This document shows positions 62,942 to 64,000 of a DNA stretch of 64,000 nucleotides, piece by piece. The stretch covers positions 1 through 64,000 of the forward strand of contig JAZRUX010000017.1 in the NCBI GenBank assembly GCA_045598825.1. Direction: 5' to 3'. The position numbers and the translations under genes are program-made. The first letter of the stretch is position 1. Every line of letters starts with the position of its first letter. The DNA comes from Hennigella sp045598825. GTDB taxonomy: Bacteria; Bacillota_I; Bacilli_A; Mycoplasmatales; Mycoplasmoidaceae. The notes beneath the pieces were generated by a model. That model had not been told where the DNA came from, searched no databases, and was given only the letters and a program-made list of their open reading frames with translations.

Positions 62942-64000
62942 ATGTTTAACAATTTTTTCTTTACAGTAAAAAAAGTAAACGAATTCAAGCTAAACATTAA
63001 TGCTTTATATGATCTATATTTACCAATAGTTGGTCAAACCGCTACTAATTTTTATGTCATCCTTTCTAATATGGTAGAAAACGGAAAAGATCAAGACATA
63101 ACATTTAATTCTTCTGCTGTTTGTAAGCAATTAAATGTGAGTTCTGATGAACTATCTGTAGCTAAAGATAAGCTTGAAGCTATTGGATTGCTTTCAACTT
63201 TCATTTCAACTAACAATAATAAAGATAATATCCTTATATTAGTAGTCAAACCTGCAATGGTTTATCAAGAGTTTATTGCTAATCCAAAATTGAAAACATT
63301 ATTAATTAATCAAGTTGGTACATCTAGTTTTGAATATCTTGAATTTAAAAATGCTCCATCTAGTCAATTACAAGATGCAATTGAAATTACAAGAACGTTT
63401 GATCAAGTGTTTAATAATGAAGGTTTAAGTAATAAGCATATTCTTGACTTTGAAAAACTTTATGCAAACATTCAAAAAACAACATCATTACCATTAGTTA
63501 TTGATGATAATTGCAAAAACATTATTCAAGATGTTTATTCTAAATATCAAATTTCATTAAAAGACATTGAATTTGTTTTATATGATTCAATTAATGATAT
63601 GGATAGTTTTAATAAAGTTAATGCTAACCTATTAATTCAAAACTTTAACCGTTTAGTAAATAAACAAGTTACTGCTCCAGTTCAATCTGTTAGCCGAGAT
63701 TTTAGACTATTTACTACTGGTTTAGACAAAGATATGGAAGAAAAAATATATTTAGATTACAAAATGTGTAATGCTGAACTTTATTTATCTATCATCTTTA
63801 AAAAGCCATTAGATGCAAATGAAAAACAATTAATTCACATCTTAAGAACTAAATTTCATTTAAATGATGAAATCATTAATGTGTTGGTTGACTTTAGTTT
63901 GAATAAAACAAATGGTCAATTAAATAAAAAATATATTACTAAAGCTGCATACACAGTTAATGGTTTAGGTTTAATTAATGCTAAACAAGTTGTTGGTCAT
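62942..64000 (+). CDS. dnaB: Replication initiation/membrane attachment protein DnaB (partial)
   Basis: At least 353 residues, open at the right edge of the window. The N-terminus FFFTVKKVNEFKLNINALYDLYLPIVGQTATNFYVIL, read as two parts, matches the start of Gram-positive DnaB: KVNEF..NINAL followed by LYLPIVG..A..FYV. A winged-helix DDBH1-like region covers about 1-110, and the later part (about 170-330) contains a DnaD/DnaB-type helical domain. Such proteins help load the replicative helicase with DnaD and DnaI. It is not the DnaB helicase of E. coli. Assigned by N-terminal pattern and coaE neighbourhood; no in-frame stop occurs before base 64000. Confidence 0.8.
   Translation, partial: MFNNFFFTVKKVNEFKLNINALYDLYLPIVGQTATNFYVILSNMVENGKDQDITFNSSAVCKQLNVSSDELSVAKDKLEAIGLLSTFISTNNNKDNILILVVKPAMVYQEFIANPKLKTLLINQVGTSSFEYLEFKNAPSSQLQDAIEITRTFDQVFNNEGLSNKHILDFEKLYANIQKTTSLPLVIDDNCKNIIQDVYSKYQISLKDIEFVLYDSINDMDSFNKVNANLLIQNFNRLVNKQVTAPVQSVSRDFRLFTTGLDKDMEEKIYLDYKMCNAELYLSIIFKKPLDANEKQLIHILRTKFHLNDEIINVLVDFSLNKTNGQLNKKYITKAAYTVNGLGLINAKQVVGH

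Noticed and set aside
1..64000. CRISPR array, insertion sequence, prophage or integron
   Set aside because: No regularly spaced direct repeats, transposase, integrase or capsid-like reading frames were seen on either strand.

Overview
The window is a low-GC chromosome segment that reads UGA as tryptophan. Nearly every long gene is continuous only if TGA is sense, for example rpoB, rpoC, ligA, cysS, the hydrogenase genes and malic enzyme. With tiny intergenic gaps, Cys-lipobox lipoproteins, a long rpoB (1404 aa) and no cell-wall genes, this points to a mollicute (Mycoplasma-like). What sets it apart is an anaerobic, Fe-S-rich toolkit: a three-subunit [FeFe]-hydrogenase, an 8Fe ferredoxin, the MEP-pathway enzyme IspG, and a TtcA-like tRNA thiolase. 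Species cannot be named from the sequence; an anaerobic host-associated (gut or mucosal, or protist-associated) mollicute is the best guess.

Layout. 1-1257: L28, tRNA-Ile and tRNA-Ala, pyrophosphatase. 1286-5947 (minus): secreted M20C dipeptidase, DUF2130-type coiled-coil protein, folD, thyX, L32. 6010-13642 (plus): Asp23-like, fatty acid kinase fakA, plsX, rnc, smc, ftsY. 13671-23525 (minus): lipoprotein, rpsI-rplM, rpoB-rpoC. 23669-29419 (plus): tRNA-Gly, polytopic membrane protein, ligA, cysS, rlmB. 29440-32393 (minus): rpsO, a small membrane protein and two tandem CaCA cation exchangers. 32540-34638 (plus): tRNA-His, ispG, rnhC. 34639-40022 (minus): truB-ribF-ecfA1-ecfA2-ecfT-truA and a small ORF. 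40047-41146: TtcA-like, HPr. 41175-46402 (minus): PHP phosphoesterase, ferredoxin, hydA-hydB-hydC. 46493-48774: def, rnj. 48786-53786 (minus): PL8 polysaccharide-lyase lipoprotein and two MFS-like transporters. 53860-56970: fumC and an M20C peptidase lipoprotein. 57012-61530 (minus): malic enzyme, amino-acid permease and an aspartase/fumarase-family lyase in one operon. 61639-64000: a small membrane protein, coaE, and the 5' part of dnaB.

How it fits together. The operon of ammonia-lyase-like enzyme, permease and malic enzyme, with fumC 3.5 kb away, suggests an aspartate route: aspartate to fumarate to malate to pyruvate, yielding NAD(P)H. HydABC plus ferredoxin could dispose of the resulting NADH and reduced ferredoxin as H2 by electron confurcation. 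An amino-acid-fed, H2-evolving mollicute is the most interesting hypothesis here. The hydrogenase operon, fumC and the lyase operon each carry a near-perfect DNA dyad at the promoter, which suggests dedicated regulation. Many genes have a TATAAT box only 6-9 nt before the ATG, implying leaderless mRNAs.

No gap exceeds 300 bp. I saw no IS element, prophage or CRISPR array.
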